Source: an uncultured Candidatus Saccharibacteria bacterium
GTDB taxonomy: Bacteria; Patescibacteria; Saccharimonadia; Saccharimonadales; UBA4665
NCBI GenBank assembly: GCA_946482285.1
Contig: CAMLQK010000001.1
Coordinates: 372,001 to 436,000, forward strand
Reading direction: 5' to 3'
DNA length: 64,000 nucleotides
This document shows, one piece after another, positions 16,408 through 24,802 of this stretch (positions are counted from its first letter, which is position 1; the number at the start of each line of letters is the position of its first letter). The notes beneath the pieces are model-generated. The model worked only from the letters and a program-made list of their open reading frames with translations. It was not told where the DNA came from and ran no database searches. The translations under genes and the position numbers were made by a program.

Positions 16408-17040
16408 TCACCGCGTCATGGCGAGCAGGCTCCGGTTGCGGTAGTTCTCCGGCAGCATGGCCAGGGGAACTCGCGGGTCCTGTCCGACCTCGGCGTAGTA
16501 CACCTCCTCTCCATCGATGTAGCGAGCGACGAGCTCGTACTTGACGGTGCCGTCGTTGTAGATGAAGCCGTCGTTGTCCAGCATTGCCGAGGGGAAGGTG
16601 TAGCTGAGCTCGAAGACTCCACTGAAGTCCCACTTCTCGACCGGCTCATCGCTGTCGCCTGCGAACTTCAGGACGGTGTAGTCCTCGTGCGCGGCGTCCC
16701 AGATTTTCTGGGTGGTCCACGGCTTGGCGACGAACTTGCGGAGGTAGGGACGATCCATGATGGGAATCACGAGCACGCGGTCATGCATCTTGGGGAACTC
16801 GTCGATCACCAGCTGGTGACCCACGAACTTCGGCTCGGTTTCGTTCGACAGGCGAACGGGGATCTGGGCGTTGAAGCGCAGGATGAGGGTGCTGTCGTAC
16901 TCGTTGTGCTTGCCGTTGGCGAAGGCGTAGATGTTGTCCGTGGACTTGGTCTTGACGGCGACGATGTAGAGCGACGCGGGTACGCCCTGTTCCAGCCAGG
17001 CGGCACGGGGGACGTTCGGAGTCTGGTCGCTGCTGCTCAT
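16408..17040 (-). CDS. High-G+C orphan protein
   Basis: I do not recognise this 210-residue soluble protein. Its codons end mostly in G or C (AAG, GAC, CTG, GTG), while its neighbours use AAA, TTG and similar, so it looks imported. The sequence suggests an alpha/beta domain with strands SLYIVAVKTKS, STLILRFNAQIPVRLS, RVLVIPIMD and YELVARYIDGEEVYYAEV. AAGGAG lies 4-9 bases before ATG 17040, and a TATAAT (17110-17105) sits in the A+T-rich upstream region, giving a leader of about 60 bases. A long nested palindrome follows the stop codon. Confidence 0.7.
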   Translation of the reverse strand: MSSSDQTPNVPRAAWLEQGVPASLYIVAVKTKSTDNIYAFANGKHNEYDSTLILRFNAQIPVRLSNETEPKFVGHQLVIDEFPKMHDRVLVIPIMDRPYLRKFVAKPWTTQKIWDAAHEDYTVLKFAGDSDEPVEKWDFSGVFELSYTFPSAMLDNDGFIYNDGTVKYELVARYIDGEEVYYAEVGQDPRVPLAMLPENYRNRSLLAMTR

Positions 17041-17130
17041 GATGCTCCTTCGAGCTGAGAGTGCTGAGGTGGTGCATCAATTCCCGGCGGGAAAAGATAA
17101 GTATATTATAACATATAAAATAAATAAAAG

Positions 17131-17793
17131 CTAATCTTTTGAGGTCTCATTACCCGCACTCCACACCTCTTGTTTCAAGAATGGAGTAAACGAAACATAT
17201 TTGGCGAAATCAAAGGCATGGTCATGAGCATCCAGGTAGTTAATGCCATAAGTATCGATATCGGTGGCGGGTGATTCTGCCTCAGTAACGACATCATCAA
17301 ACTCATACCAGCAGTGTGCTGGTAGAGGCGGCTCGATAAGCAGGTTGCTGGCCAGCTTTCTTCTGTGGACAAAAACACGGTTATTGGAAGGATGCACAGA
17401 ACTGAAGTGGATGCCAATATCCGCCTCATTAGAATTAAGGTCTATTGTCCTGTTCTCGAACGTGATGTGCCGCACAAGAGCGGCGGTGGCCAAGGTACCG
17501 GCCGTATCCATACTCCACCTGTGTAAAAAAGGCCGGTCAATGGTTTTGGGTTCCCGGCGCATGGCTTGGGCGCGCAGCTGGCCCCTTCCGCTATCATAAA
17601 GTTTTTCAATTACCGCGTAGCTCAACAAGCGCATACCCGCTTCCCGGCGGTGCACTGCTAGTCGCTGCCTATCCCTCCAGATCCGCATCTCGTTACGCAG
17701 TACATGGGGTGACGGAACAAAAATGTGGTCGGACGAAAATACAGCGGGATTGGCGTATGTTTCTGGATTGGGCTGTTTGATTCTATCTGGCAT
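17131..17793 (-). CDS. Hypothetical protein, overlaps WhiB-like gene
   Basis: The 220-residue soluble protein is not recognised. It is rich in Arg and His in its first half (MRIWRDRQRLAVHRREAGMRLL) and has an acidic second half (DDVVTEAESPATDIDTYG). ATG 17793 is chosen because it lies just inside the WhiB-like gene end (11-base overlap), which suggests an operon; ATG 17826 is possible but lacks support. Its native-looking codon use differs from the high-G+C gene just downstream. Confidence 0.55.
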   Translation of the reverse strand: MPDRIKQPNPETYANPAVFSSDHIFVPSPHVLRNEMRIWRDRQRLAVHRREAGMRLLSYAVIEKLYDSGRGQLRAQAMRREPKTIDRPFLHRWSMDTAGTLATAALVRHITFENRTIDLNSNEADIGIHFSSVHPSNNRVFVHRRKLASNLLIEPPLPAHCWYEFDDVVTEAESPATDIDTYGINYLDAHDHAFDFAKYVSFTPFLKQEVWSAGNETSKD

Positions 17794-18229
17794 ATGGCTG
17801 TCGCTTCTTTGGTTTCTTGAGAGCATGGTGGCCTGGCATGGCTGAACTAAGTAGGTAGAATAGCGCTAGCCTTTTTGGTGGTATCGAATGGAGGACCGGA
17901 TCATCCTTGGCTTCAGCCACTGTCTCCCATGCTTCCTTCCTGGCGGCTTCGCTGGCTCCCCAAAAACCGTATGCTTCCTCGCGATTAACGGATGCTGCAA
18001 TACACAAATCTCCTACAGGGCAGGTTCGGCAGGAATCCATGGCTGTACTATCGCGTTTTTTTCTAGCACTCCCGCGCTCCATGTCGACATAGTAAAACCT
18101 GTCAGTTCCGGTTTCTTTGCACGCAGCTTGCAGCTGCCAGTCGAGATTGCTAGCTTCTAGCAATAGATTGCCAAGTTTTTCACTGACGGTTAATTCATTG
18201 AGCGTACTAGGTAGGGATTCAATTGACAT
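17783..18229 (-). CDS. WhiB-like iron-sulfur transcriptional regulator
   Basis: The 148-residue protein carries the whole Wbl signature: LDWQLQAACKE with Cys37, CRTCPVGDLC giving the C-x2-C-x5-C set Cys67, Cys70 and Cys76, followed by the tryptophan turn EAYGFWGA (88-92, usually G-WGG) and a basic C-terminus (KKPKKRQ) expected to touch DNA. Wbl proteins bind a redox- and NO-sensitive 4Fe-4S cluster and usually act by binding region 4 of the primary sigma factor. Such proteins are regarded as an actinobacterial family, so this copy was probably acquired from an actinobacterial host. It precedes an orphan gene and is divergent from folD. Confidence 0.85.
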   Translation of the reverse strand: MSIESLPSTLNELTVSEKLGNLLLEASNLDWQLQAACKETGTDRFYYVDMERGSARKKRDSTAMDSCRTCPVGDLCIAASVNREEAYGFWGASEAARKEAWETVAEAKDDPVLHSIPPKRLALFYLLSSAMPGHHALKKPKKRQPYAR

Positions 18230-18259
18230 ACAAAGATTACATACTATTTCTTCATCTGT

Positions 18260-18265
18260 TACAAT
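18260..18265 (+). promoter_or_regulatory. -10 box of folD-murI
   Basis: TACAAT followed by seven bases (AGGGGTA) and ATG 18273; the AGGGG is too close to the start to be an efficient Shine-Dalgarno. Confidence 0.45.
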
Positions 18266-18272
18266 AGGGGTA

Positions 18273-19094
18273 ATGAAATTACTACATGGTGGCGAACTTG
18301 CCGGATTTATAAAAGAACGTCAGGCACGCCAAGTGCGGGCATTGCGCCAAGCGTGGCATGTGCAGCCAAAGCTGGCTATTGTCGTAACCGTCGACAATCC
18401 AGTAATTGATGTGTACATGCGTGTCAAACAGCGGTACGGTGCTGATATTTTAATTGATGTTGGCGTGCATCGTATTGCTCAGGACGACGCTGCTGCAACC
18501 ATTCAACAATTGAATGACGACCCAAGCGTACATGGCATTATCGTCCAACTGCCTTTGGAGCGACCAGAAGAAACAGATGCGATTGTCGATATGGTGGCGC
18601 CGCATAAAGATGTAGATGCCTTGGGTAAAAATGCAATTTTTGACCCTGCCACCCCGATGGCTATTTTATGGCTGCTCGCAGGCTACAACATTGACTTTAA
18701 AGGCAAGAAAGTACTGCTTATAGGCCGCGGTAAGCTTGTTGGCGCACCGTTGGAACGGATGCTGCAGGCCTCTGGCGTCGACGTGTCGGTCGCCGACCGT
18801 GACACAACCGACCTTAAAGCGGTTACCGCCGAAGCTGACATTATTATTACCGCTACAGGCAGCCCCGCCATCTTGTACTCCGACATGATCAAATATGGGG
18901 CAGTTGTTGTTGATGCTGGCGTAGCCAGCGAAGGTGGTAAAACAGTCGGCGACGTCGCACCCGAAGTATACGAACGCGAAGATATAAGCATCACGCCAAC
19001 CAAGGGCGGAGTGGGCCCTCTCACGGTTTGTTCGTTGTTCGAGAACGTTATTCGTGCCGCACGCGAAGCTGCCGATTCAAAAACTGATGATTAA
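18273..19094 (+). CDS. folD: Methylenetetrahydrofolate dehydrogenase/cyclohydrolase
   Basis: The 273-residue cytosolic enzyme interconverts 5,10-methylene-, methenyl- and 10-formyl-tetrahydrofolate with NADP. It has the catalytic Tyr/Lys of VYMRVKQ (Tyr48, Lys52), VHGIIVQLPLERPEETDAIVDMVAPHKDVDALG, the Rossmann turn LLIGRGKLVGAPLERML, and the end loop TPTKGGVGPLTVCSLFENV (usually P-PGGVGPMT). Length is slightly below the family's 280-300. ATG 18273 fits the N-terminus of the family and sits just after a -10 box. It overlaps murI by 8 bases. Confidence 0.92.
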   Translation: MKLLHGGELAGFIKERQARQVRALRQAWHVQPKLAIVVTVDNPVIDVYMRVKQRYGADILIDVGVHRIAQDDAAATIQQLNDDPSVHGIIVQLPLERPEETDAIVDMVAPHKDVDALGKNAIFDPATPMAILWLLAGYNIDFKGKKVLLIGRGKLVGAPLERMLQASGVDVSVADRDTTDLKAVTAEADIIITATGSPAILYSDMIKYGAVVVDAGVASEGGKTVGDVAPEVYEREDISITPTKGGVGPLTVCSLFENVIRAAREAADSKTDD

Positions 19095-19734
19095 AGTTGG
19101 TGTTTTTGACTCTGGAATTGGGGGAAAATCAGTAGCCGAGGCCATTGAACGTGGCTTACCCGACATCGAGGTGATATATGCCAATGATGCGGCTCATATG
19201 CCATACGGGGATAAGAAGCCTGCTGAAGTTTTGGGTTTTGTAACACCGATATTGCAAGGGTTAGTGGAACAGGGCTGTACATACATCGTTATTGCCTGCA
19301 ATACCGTTACCACACACCATATTGGTAAGCTGCGCCAGCGTATATCGGTGCCGCTGATCGGCATCGAGCCCATGGTCAAACCTGCTGCTGCGATTACCAA
19401 AACAGGAGTGATTGCGATATGCGCCACGCCAGCCACTCTGGCCAGCGCGCGGTATGCCGAACTGAAACACCTATATGCTGGTGGCAAAACGGTTTTAGAG
19501 CCAGATTGTAGCCAATGGGCCTACATGATAGAACATAACCAAGTTAATCATGCTCAGATTTCAGCACAAATTAATGAGGTTTGCGACGAGGGTGCGGATG
19601 TGATCGTACTTGGCTGTACACACTACCACTGGATTCAAGATGTCATTCAACGAGTGGCCCGCGGGCGCGCTGTTATCATGCAGCCGGAGCAAGCCATTAT
19701 CCAGCGCTTACAGACACTTCTCCAGCTACCCTAA
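19087..19734 (+). CDS. murI: Glutamate racemase
   Basis: The 215-residue enzyme makes D-glutamate for peptidoglycan. It has VFDSGIGG (Asp8, Ser9), the first catalytic Cys in ACNTVT (Cys71) and the second in GCTHYHW (Cys177, His179). It is shorter than most (250-280 residues) but keeps all catalytic residues. ATG 19087 overlaps the folD end (ATGATTAA), so the two are coupled. The product feeds MurD, encoded 2 kb downstream on the other strand. Confidence 0.9.
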   Translation: MIKVGVFDSGIGGKSVAEAIERGLPDIEVIYANDAAHMPYGDKKPAEVLGFVTPILQGLVEQGCTYIVIACNTVTTHHIGKLRQRISVPLIGIEPMVKPAAAITKTGVIAICATPATLASARYAELKHLYAGGKTVLEPDCSQWAYMIEHNQVNHAQISAQINEVCDEGADVIVLGCTHYHWIQDVIQRVARGRAVIMQPEQAIIQRLQTLLQLP

Positions 19735-19807
19735 TATCTATTTTTATGTATACATGCGTTATTGCGCATGATATGATCAATTAACATAAGCGCAAAGAAG
19801 GATCTGT

Positions 19808-20656
19808 ATGTTGGAACGGTACCAGGGGTCGCAGAATGAAGGGAAACTCATATTTAACGAGCAGCCGCCCGGCGATGTAGCATATATAGAGATGCCGTTT
19901 GATGGCTACGAACTCGAAGGCCGCATCTTATATAATACTGCCCATCAAGATCCTTGGGTGTTGTCTATCCACGGTGCGCGTGCTGACTTCACTAAATCGA
20001 ATGCGGTGAGTTTTGGCTTGCAGGAGCGCGGTTACTCGCTGCTGGGACTGAATATGTCCGGCCATAGCCAGGCTGGTGTGCTCGACCCGGGTCAGACGAC
20101 GCTGGCAAATAACATTGCCGAGGCAGAAGCGTTCTTTGCCGAGTTGGATCCAAGCCGGCCTAAAGTAGTGTTCGGCTTTAGCCTCGGCGGAACACCAGCG
20201 CTTGAACTGCTAAAAAAGCATGGCAACGATATCGACAAGCTTGTTTTATTTTATCCCGGGGTTTACACCAAAGATTCATATGACAAACATTTTGGTGATG
20301 AATTTCGTGCTGTTATCTCGCAGCCTTTTAGCTACCGCAACAACGATACGATCGAACAGCTTCGTTCGTTTAAGGGTGATTTGCTGTTGGTTGTCGGTGA
20401 ATATGATGGGCTTGATCCGGAGAGTTATGGGAAGCCTGCTGGTACCTCTGTTGGCGAGGTAGATGTCGATGGCAAAAAGTATTACAGCCCAATACCCAAA
20501 GAAGTAATTGACATGGTATACGGTGCGATTCCCGAAGAACGCCGCCAGCGTATTACTATTCCCGATTGTGACCACTCGGTCATTCTGTGGATGCGTGAAC
20601 ATCCTACAGAGGCTGATAGGTTATTAGACCAAATCGATACTTTTCTGAAGACGTAG
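19808..20656 (+). CDS. Alpha/beta hydrolase (prolyl-peptidase/acylaminoacyl-like)
   Basis: The 282-residue protein shows the alpha/beta hydrolase order: GYELEGRILY, WVLSIHGARADFTKSN (oxyanion loop), GLNMSGHSQAG, nucleophile GFSLGGTPALELL, acid in VVGEYDGLDP, His in CDHSVILWM. It has no signal peptide or membrane helix. A Shine-Dalgarno-like AAGGA precedes ATG 19808. The substrate is unknown. A weak hairpin CAAACA-GTG-TGTTTG with T-rich sequence lies after the stop. Confidence 0.82.
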   Translation: MLERYQGSQNEGKLIFNEQPPGDVAYIEMPFDGYELEGRILYNTAHQDPWVLSIHGARADFTKSNAVSFGLQERGYSLLGLNMSGHSQAGVLDPGQTTLANNIAEAEAFFAELDPSRPKVVFGFSLGGTPALELLKKHGNDIDKLVLFYPGVYTKDSYDKHFGDEFRAVISQPFSYRNNDTIEQLRSFKGDLLLVVGEYDGLDPESYGKPAGTSVGEVDVDGKKYYSPIPKEVIDMVYGAIPEERRQRITIPDCDHSVILWMREHPTEADRLLDQIDTFLKT

Positions 20657-20738
20657 TTAATTAGTTTAAAGGAGTTAACCGACAAACAGTGTGTTTGCCT
20701 ATTCTTAGTAGTTTTTATTTTTGTAAGGAAAAGATGCA

Positions 20739-21773
20739 ATGATTTTACACAATTCATATCCGGGTGTGGTTACAGCGACAATTGATGAGCAGGAAACACG
20801 TGTTATACATGACGCGACAGCAGATCTTGTGTCTCACCTTCCCGCTATGTCTGAAACTGACTTCTTAGACACAATGGCGGAGCGCGCTTCGGTTGTACGC
20901 GAGCAATTACCAGAGCTGACCGAATTTTTGGGGAGCGTGTCTACTCACGAAGGCGCCAAAGTGTCCATTATTAGTTTTCCGGAGCGTACGATTGGAAATG
21001 TCCGGCCAACGCCCCTCGACCATCTTAAGCCAGGCGAGCAAAATTTGTTTGAGCCTGATGTATATCGGGGAATGGTATTGGGGATGGCTAATTGGTACGG
21101 ATACGGTTATACAACACAGCAGCATGCAGCCATTCACAATAACATCGTGCAAGTCCAGCGTTTGGCACCAGTTGCGGGTCATAGCGCAAGTGCTACGCAT
21201 GAGCTTGGGCTGCACGTCGAAGACGCGTCATACAACCTGGGTGACGGGCATGACATTAGCCCAGATTTCTTGACGCTACACTATTTCCGCAATCCCAAAG
21301 AAGTACCTACCATCGTTTCTATGCCTAATTGGGAAGAGCTCTCTACGCAGACAAAGGACTTATTAAGCCAAGAATGGTTCTATAACCGTACCAATCCTGC
21401 ACAGGGAGGGGCGGAGAACAACCCTACACAGCCAGTAGGTGTCATATATGGGCCCACTCATGAGCCGTGGCTGCGACTAAATACGGCTAAATTAGATCTT
21501 GAATATTACAGCCCCGAGCAACAGGCTGCTTTAGTCGAAATGCGTGACCATTTGGAATCTCGCCGATTAGAGCTGGCTCTGAAGGCCGGCCAGATAGCAG
21601 TTATCGATAACCGTCGTGTATTGCACGGGCGACCAGCGTTCAAACCAGGCCAAGAACCGAGCTACGATGGTACTGATCGCTGGCAACGTCGCTTGACCGT
21701 CAGTCTTGATCCAGCCCGCATTCAGCAGCACGAGGCATCGTATCGCGTTGTTGACCCTACTAGCGTCCTATAA
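20739..21773 (+). CDS. TauD/VioC-like Fe(II)/2-oxoglutarate oxygenase
   Basis: The 344-residue protein fits the clavaminate synthase-like group that hydroxylates free amino acids (VioC arginine, AsnO asparagine). The iron ligands are in GLHVEDA (His159, Glu161; a Glu in place of the usual Asp is typical of VioC/AsnO) and the distal His296 in RRVLHGRP; WQRRLTVSLD near the end supplies the 2-oxoglutarate-binding Arg. The N-terminal half also matches (LGSVSTHEG, HNNIVQVQRLAPVAGHSASATHELGLH). Start ATG 20739 has AAGGAAAAG upstream. With an arginine decarboxylase 2.5 kb away, arginine is a plausible but unproven substrate. Confidence 0.82.
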   Translation: MILHNSYPGVVTATIDEQETRVIHDATADLVSHLPAMSETDFLDTMAERASVVREQLPELTEFLGSVSTHEGAKVSIISFPERTIGNVRPTPLDHLKPGEQNLFEPDVYRGMVLGMANWYGYGYTTQQHAAIHNNIVQVQRLAPVAGHSASATHELGLHVEDASYNLGDGHDISPDFLTLHYFRNPKEVPTIVSMPNWEELSTQTKDLLSQEWFYNRTNPAQGGAENNPTQPVGVIYGPTHEPWLRLNTAKLDLEYYSPEQQAALVEMRDHLESRRLELALKAGQIAVIDNRRVLHGRPAFKPGQEPSYDGTDRWQRRLTVSLDPARIQQHEASYRVVDPTSVL

Positions 21774-21774
21774 C

Positions 21775-21802
21775 AAAAGAGCCCCTTTGGGGCTCTTTTT
21801 AA
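21775..21802. terminator. Bidirectional terminator between oxygenase and murD
   Basis: AAAGAGCCCC-TTT-GGGGCTCTTTTT works on both strands and lies between the convergent oxygenase and murD genes. Confidence 0.85.
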
Positions 21803-23091
21803 AGTTGGGTAACAACTTGTTTGAACTGATTGCCCCGGTCTTTGTAGTTATCAAAGAGCCCAAATGAGGCACAGCCCGTCGAGAGCAGTATGATATCGCC
21901 AGACTGTGCGACGGATTTCGCAGTGGCGACTATTTGTTGCATGGTTGTGCCACCTTCGGTTATGGCAGTGTAGCCTCCGGCACGTAATTCCTCGGCGATA
22001 ACAGGGCCGGTATCGCCAATGATGATCACGTGGCGTACGTTGTGCTCGCGCACTGTTTTTGCAAGCATATCGAATTGAGCACCTTTGCTTGCCCCACCTA
22101 AAATAACGACTTTGGGTTGTTCGAAGGCTTTGATAGCGACAATCGCTGTTTCTGGCGTAGTACCAAATGAGTCGTCATAATATGCGACACCGTCGAGTTC
22201 GCGTACAAATTCCAAGCGGTGAGGCAAGCCGGTGAACGTAGTAAGTACTTTGCGTATAGCATCTGGTGACTGTGTAACTTGCCAAACGGCGGTGGCTGCG
22301 GCACAAGCATTTTGCCAATTATGTTCACCCAGCAATTTAATGTCGCTAACGCTGCAGATTTCCTGGTTGTCGATAACAATTTTGCCATCCTCTACGTAGG
22401 CTCCCGGAGGGGCAAAGTACGTGATTTTGGCGCCAGGGCTGTTGCTGGCAATGGCGTGTGATTCCAGGCTATCAGCAAAATAGATAGCGATGTCATCAGG
22501 GTTTTGATGCGCAAACAACTGAGACTTGGCTTGTATGTAGTCGTCCATGTCGGCATGCCAATTGAGGTGCTCTGGTACGACCATTAAGCACATTGCGATA
22601 TGGGGGCTATGCTTGAGGTCTATTAGCTGGAAACTGGACAACTCGAGAACTACCCATGAACCCGGGGTAATCTGGTTCAGAAAGTCAAACGGCGGTAAAC
22701 CAATATTGCCGCCCAGAAAAACTTGGTAGCCAGCTGCCTCTAGCATTTTAGTGGTTAGGGTAGAGGTTGTGCCTTTGCCCTTGGTGCCGGTAATGCCAAT
22801 GATGTTCTTGGTGGGACATACACGCAGGAATTCGTTAATAACGGTAGTTATTTTGTCGGCTACACCTGGGTTTTTTTCCAGAATAACAGATGGTGGAATA
22901 CCCGCGGAGCGCATAATGACGTCAAAGCGGTCCAAATTATCCAGGTAGTGCTCACCCAGCTGGCTAGCAACGCCAGCCGGTACTTGTATGGATTCGGACT
23001 GGTCGCAAATAGTAACGGTGGCCTGCTGCTGTTGCCAATAGGCTAGGGCAGACTGGCCCTCCATGGCAAAACCAATGATAGCAACGTTCAT
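21799..23091 (-). CDS. murD: UDP-N-acetylmuramoyl-L-alanine:D-glutamate ligase
   Basis: The 430-residue cytosolic ligase adds D-glutamate to UDP-MurNAc-L-Ala. Motifs: N-terminal Rossmann-like IIGFAMEGQSALAYW, ATP loop GITGTKGKGTTSTLT, LELSSFQL, VPEHLNWHADMDDYIQAKSQLF, GEHNWQNACAAATAVW, LPHRLEFVRELDGVAYYDDSFGTTPETA and late LLSTGCASFGLFDNYKDRGNQF. Length is normal. AAGGAG precedes ATG 23091. It is followed closely by two receiver genes upstream on the same strand, possibly one transcript. Confidence 0.95.
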   Translation of the reverse strand: MNVAIIGFAMEGQSALAYWQQQQATVTICDQSESIQVPAGVASQLGEHYLDNLDRFDVIMRSAGIPPSVILEKNPGVADKITTVINEFLRVCPTKNIIGITGTKGKGTTSTLTTKMLEAAGYQVFLGGNIGLPPFDFLNQITPGSWVVLELSSFQLIDLKHSPHIAMCLMVVPEHLNWHADMDDYIQAKSQLFAHQNPDDIAIYFADSLESHAIASNSPGAKITYFAPPGAYVEDGKIVIDNQEICSVSDIKLLGEHNWQNACAAATAVWQVTQSPDAIRKVLTTFTGLPHRLEFVRELDGVAYYDDSFGTTPETAIVAIKAFEQPKVVILGGASKGAQFDMLAKTVREHNVRHVIIIGDTGPVIAEELRAGGYTAITEGGTTMQQIVATAKSVAQSGDIILLSTGCASFGLFDNYKDRGNQFKQVVTQL

Positions 23092-23102
23092 AAGGACTCC
23101 TT

Positions 23103-23471
23103 TTATTCGGCGAGTTTTGCTTTTACGAGTTCGGCAACTTGGCGCGGTGTCATGTTTGCTTTCAGGATAAGGGCCGTTATGTTAAGATCACGGACAACTG
23201 GCGGGATTTCTTGTTCACCTCTGTTGGTGAGTACAATAACCTTAATATTTTTACCCCATGCGGTTGCGCGCAGCTTGCCGAGCATTTCTTCGCCGCTCAT
23301 AACCGGCATCATAAGGTCTAAAAGGATAATGTCGGGACGCATGTTTTTGGCCAGCTCAAGCCCAAGTTTGCCGTTTTCGGCTGTTTCTACGTCATATCCT
23401 TCCGCTTCAAACTTGATACGGTACATCTGAGAGATGGCTTGATCGTCTTCGATGATTGCTACTTTTATCAT
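23103..23471 (-). CDS. Stand-alone response regulator receiver
   Basis: The 122-residue protein is only a CheY-like receiver: acidic pocket IIEDDQ, phospho-acceptor Asp52 in ILLDLMMPVMSG, switch residue Thr in VLTNRG, and a Lys in ILKANM. There is no output domain. ATG 23471 has GAGGG upstream. It is followed by murD after 11 bases and preceded by a second receiver gene. It may pass phosphate within a relay with the orphan histidine kinase at 27.6 kb. Confidence 0.88.
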   Translation of the reverse strand: MIKVAIIEDDQAISQMYRIKFEAEGYDVETAENGKLGLELAKNMRPDIILLDLMMPVMSGEEMLGKLRATAWGKNIKVIVLTNRGEQEIPPVVRDLNITALILKANMTPRQVAELVKAKLAE

Positions 23472-23511
23472 ATACCCTCTTTCGTACTGTACTTCTAGTG
23501 TATCACTTGCC

Positions 23512-23898
23512 TTAGGTAGGCTTGCCAAGTATTTCGTGGACAATGCTAATTACTTGGGCGGGTGTGTGATGGGCTTTAACAATATAGCGGTCAACATGTA
23601 AAAATCGAAGCGCTTGCGGCGCCTCGTCCTTGCTGATATTGGTCAAAATAACCACCCGGATGCTACTGCCCCAGTCAACAGAACGGAGGTGGGCTAGCAT
23701 TTCAGCGCCCCCCATAACAGGCATCATAAGATCCAATAAGATAAGGTCTGGTTTGAACTGTTCTATAACCTCCAAACCCTGTTCGCCATTGTTGGCGGTG
23801 GCAACGTCAAAGCCTTCACGTTGAAGTTTAAGCTTATACAGATACTGCAAATCCTGATCGTCTTCAATGACGGCTACCTTAAAAGTGGTGGATGACAT
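23512..23898 (-). CDS. Stand-alone response regulator receiver
   Basis: The 128-residue CheY-like receiver has IEDDQD, Asp56 in LLDLMMPVMGG, Thr in VILTNIS and Lys in IVKAHHTP. It is about as similar to its downstream neighbour as tandem paralogues would be, so a duplication is likely. GGAGC precedes ATG 23898. No effector domain. Confidence 0.88.
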   Translation of the reverse strand: MSSTTFKVAVIEDDQDLQYLYKLKLQREGFDVATANNGEQGLEVIEQFKPDLILLDLMMPVMGGAEMLAHLRSVDWGSSIRVVILTNISKDEAPQALRFLHVDRYIVKAHHTPAQVISIVHEILGKPT

Positions 23899-24293
23899 TT
23901 TGCTCCAATATGATTTTTAATTTTCTACCTTAAGTAGTAGCACATTTACCCTGTAGCTAGCAAGCTGCCACTCTGTTTATTGCAATTTTCACACTATTTT
24001 TCACAGACAGCCATAGGTTCTAGTTATTAAGATATTAATATAACTTATATGATGTTAGCAATATTAAATTGTCTCATAAGCGAACGTACCAATAGGGTAT
24101 TCATACCAATATGCGTATAATATACATATCATAATGTGAATAATATCACAGCTATGCTTATTGACTTTTTGGTGTTTTAGTAGTATTATACACCTAGTAC
24201 CTGTCGAAAGACAGATAGCAGATTAGTAGTCTAGGCAGCACAATTGTACTCTAATAGGTATTGATTGTGCTGCTTATTTTTAAGGTAGAAAAT
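23899..24293 (+). promoter_or_regulatory. Structured leader and promoter of arginine decarboxylase operon
   Basis: This A+T-rich gap holds a good promoter, TTGACT (24161-24166), 17 bp, TATTAT (24184-24189). The expected leader of about 95 bases contains hairpin CTGTC-GAAA-GACAG (24201-24214) and a terminator-like hairpin GCAGCACAAT (24235-24244)/ATTGTGCTGC (24264-24273) followed by TTATTTTT, ending only about 13 bases before ATG 24294. The loop contains CTAAT, which could pair with ATTAG at about 24222, an alternative fold. This is the layout of a transcription attenuator or riboswitch. No known riboswitch consensus is recognised. Confidence 0.6.
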
Positions 24294-24800
24294 ATGGATA
24301 TTCACGTTGCTTCTAGCACGGGTACTGCATCAACTAAGCTTTCGGCTTTTGATGCGGCACTATACAATGCGGGAATCGCAAACTATAATTTGCTGCTTTT
24401 AAGTTCTGTTATACCTCCTCAGTCTGAGATTCACACTCACAAAGCAGCAATACAAGCACCAATGCCCGGTAACTGGGGCGATAGGCTGTACGTAGTTATG
24501 GCTCAGCAAATTGTTGATGTCCCTGGCGATCAAGCTTGGGCGGGCATTGGCTGGGTGCAAGACCCACGAACTAAGCAAGGCTTATTTGTGGAACACGAAG
24601 GCTCAAATGAGCAATCAGTTCGCCAAGATATCACAAGCAGCCTCGAGTCACTAATGAAGACACGCGGGATAGATTACGGTGAAATCAAGATGCAGGTTAC
24701 TGGAGTGACTTGTGTTGACGAGCCCGCCTGCGCAATGACGGTGGCGGTATATCAATCAACAGATTGGCTGAACCAGCCACACCTATTTGAGCGAGCATAG
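24294..24800 (+). CDS. pdaD: Pyruvoyl-dependent arginine decarboxylase
   Basis: The 168-residue protein matches PvlArgDC: GTGTASTKLSAFDAALYNAGIANYNLLLLSSVIPP, the conserved core in which the chain cuts itself between two serines (Ser37-Ser38) and the second becomes the pyruvoyl cofactor. It then removes CO2 from arginine to give agmatine. The active enzyme is normally a trimer of alpha/beta pairs in the cytosol. Start ATG 24294 follows AAGG. It heads an operon with a membrane-like protein and two GNAT-like proteins, which suggests agmatine or a related amine is attached to something rather than used for polyamine synthesis alone. Confidence 0.88.
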   Translation: MDIHVASSTGTASTKLSAFDAALYNAGIANYNLLLLSSVIPPQSEIHTHKAAIQAPMPGNWGDRLYVVMAQQIVDVPGDQAWAGIGWVQDPRTKQGLFVEHEGSNEQSVRQDITSSLESLMKTRGIDYGEIKMQVTGVTCVDEPACAMTVAVYQSTDWLNQPHLFERA

Positions 24801-24802
24801 TT

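Noticed and set aside
23899..24293. Guanidine riboswitch in the decarboxylase leader
   Set aside because: The known guanidine-I, -II and -III conserved bases are not seen; only a generic attenuator-like fold can be supported.
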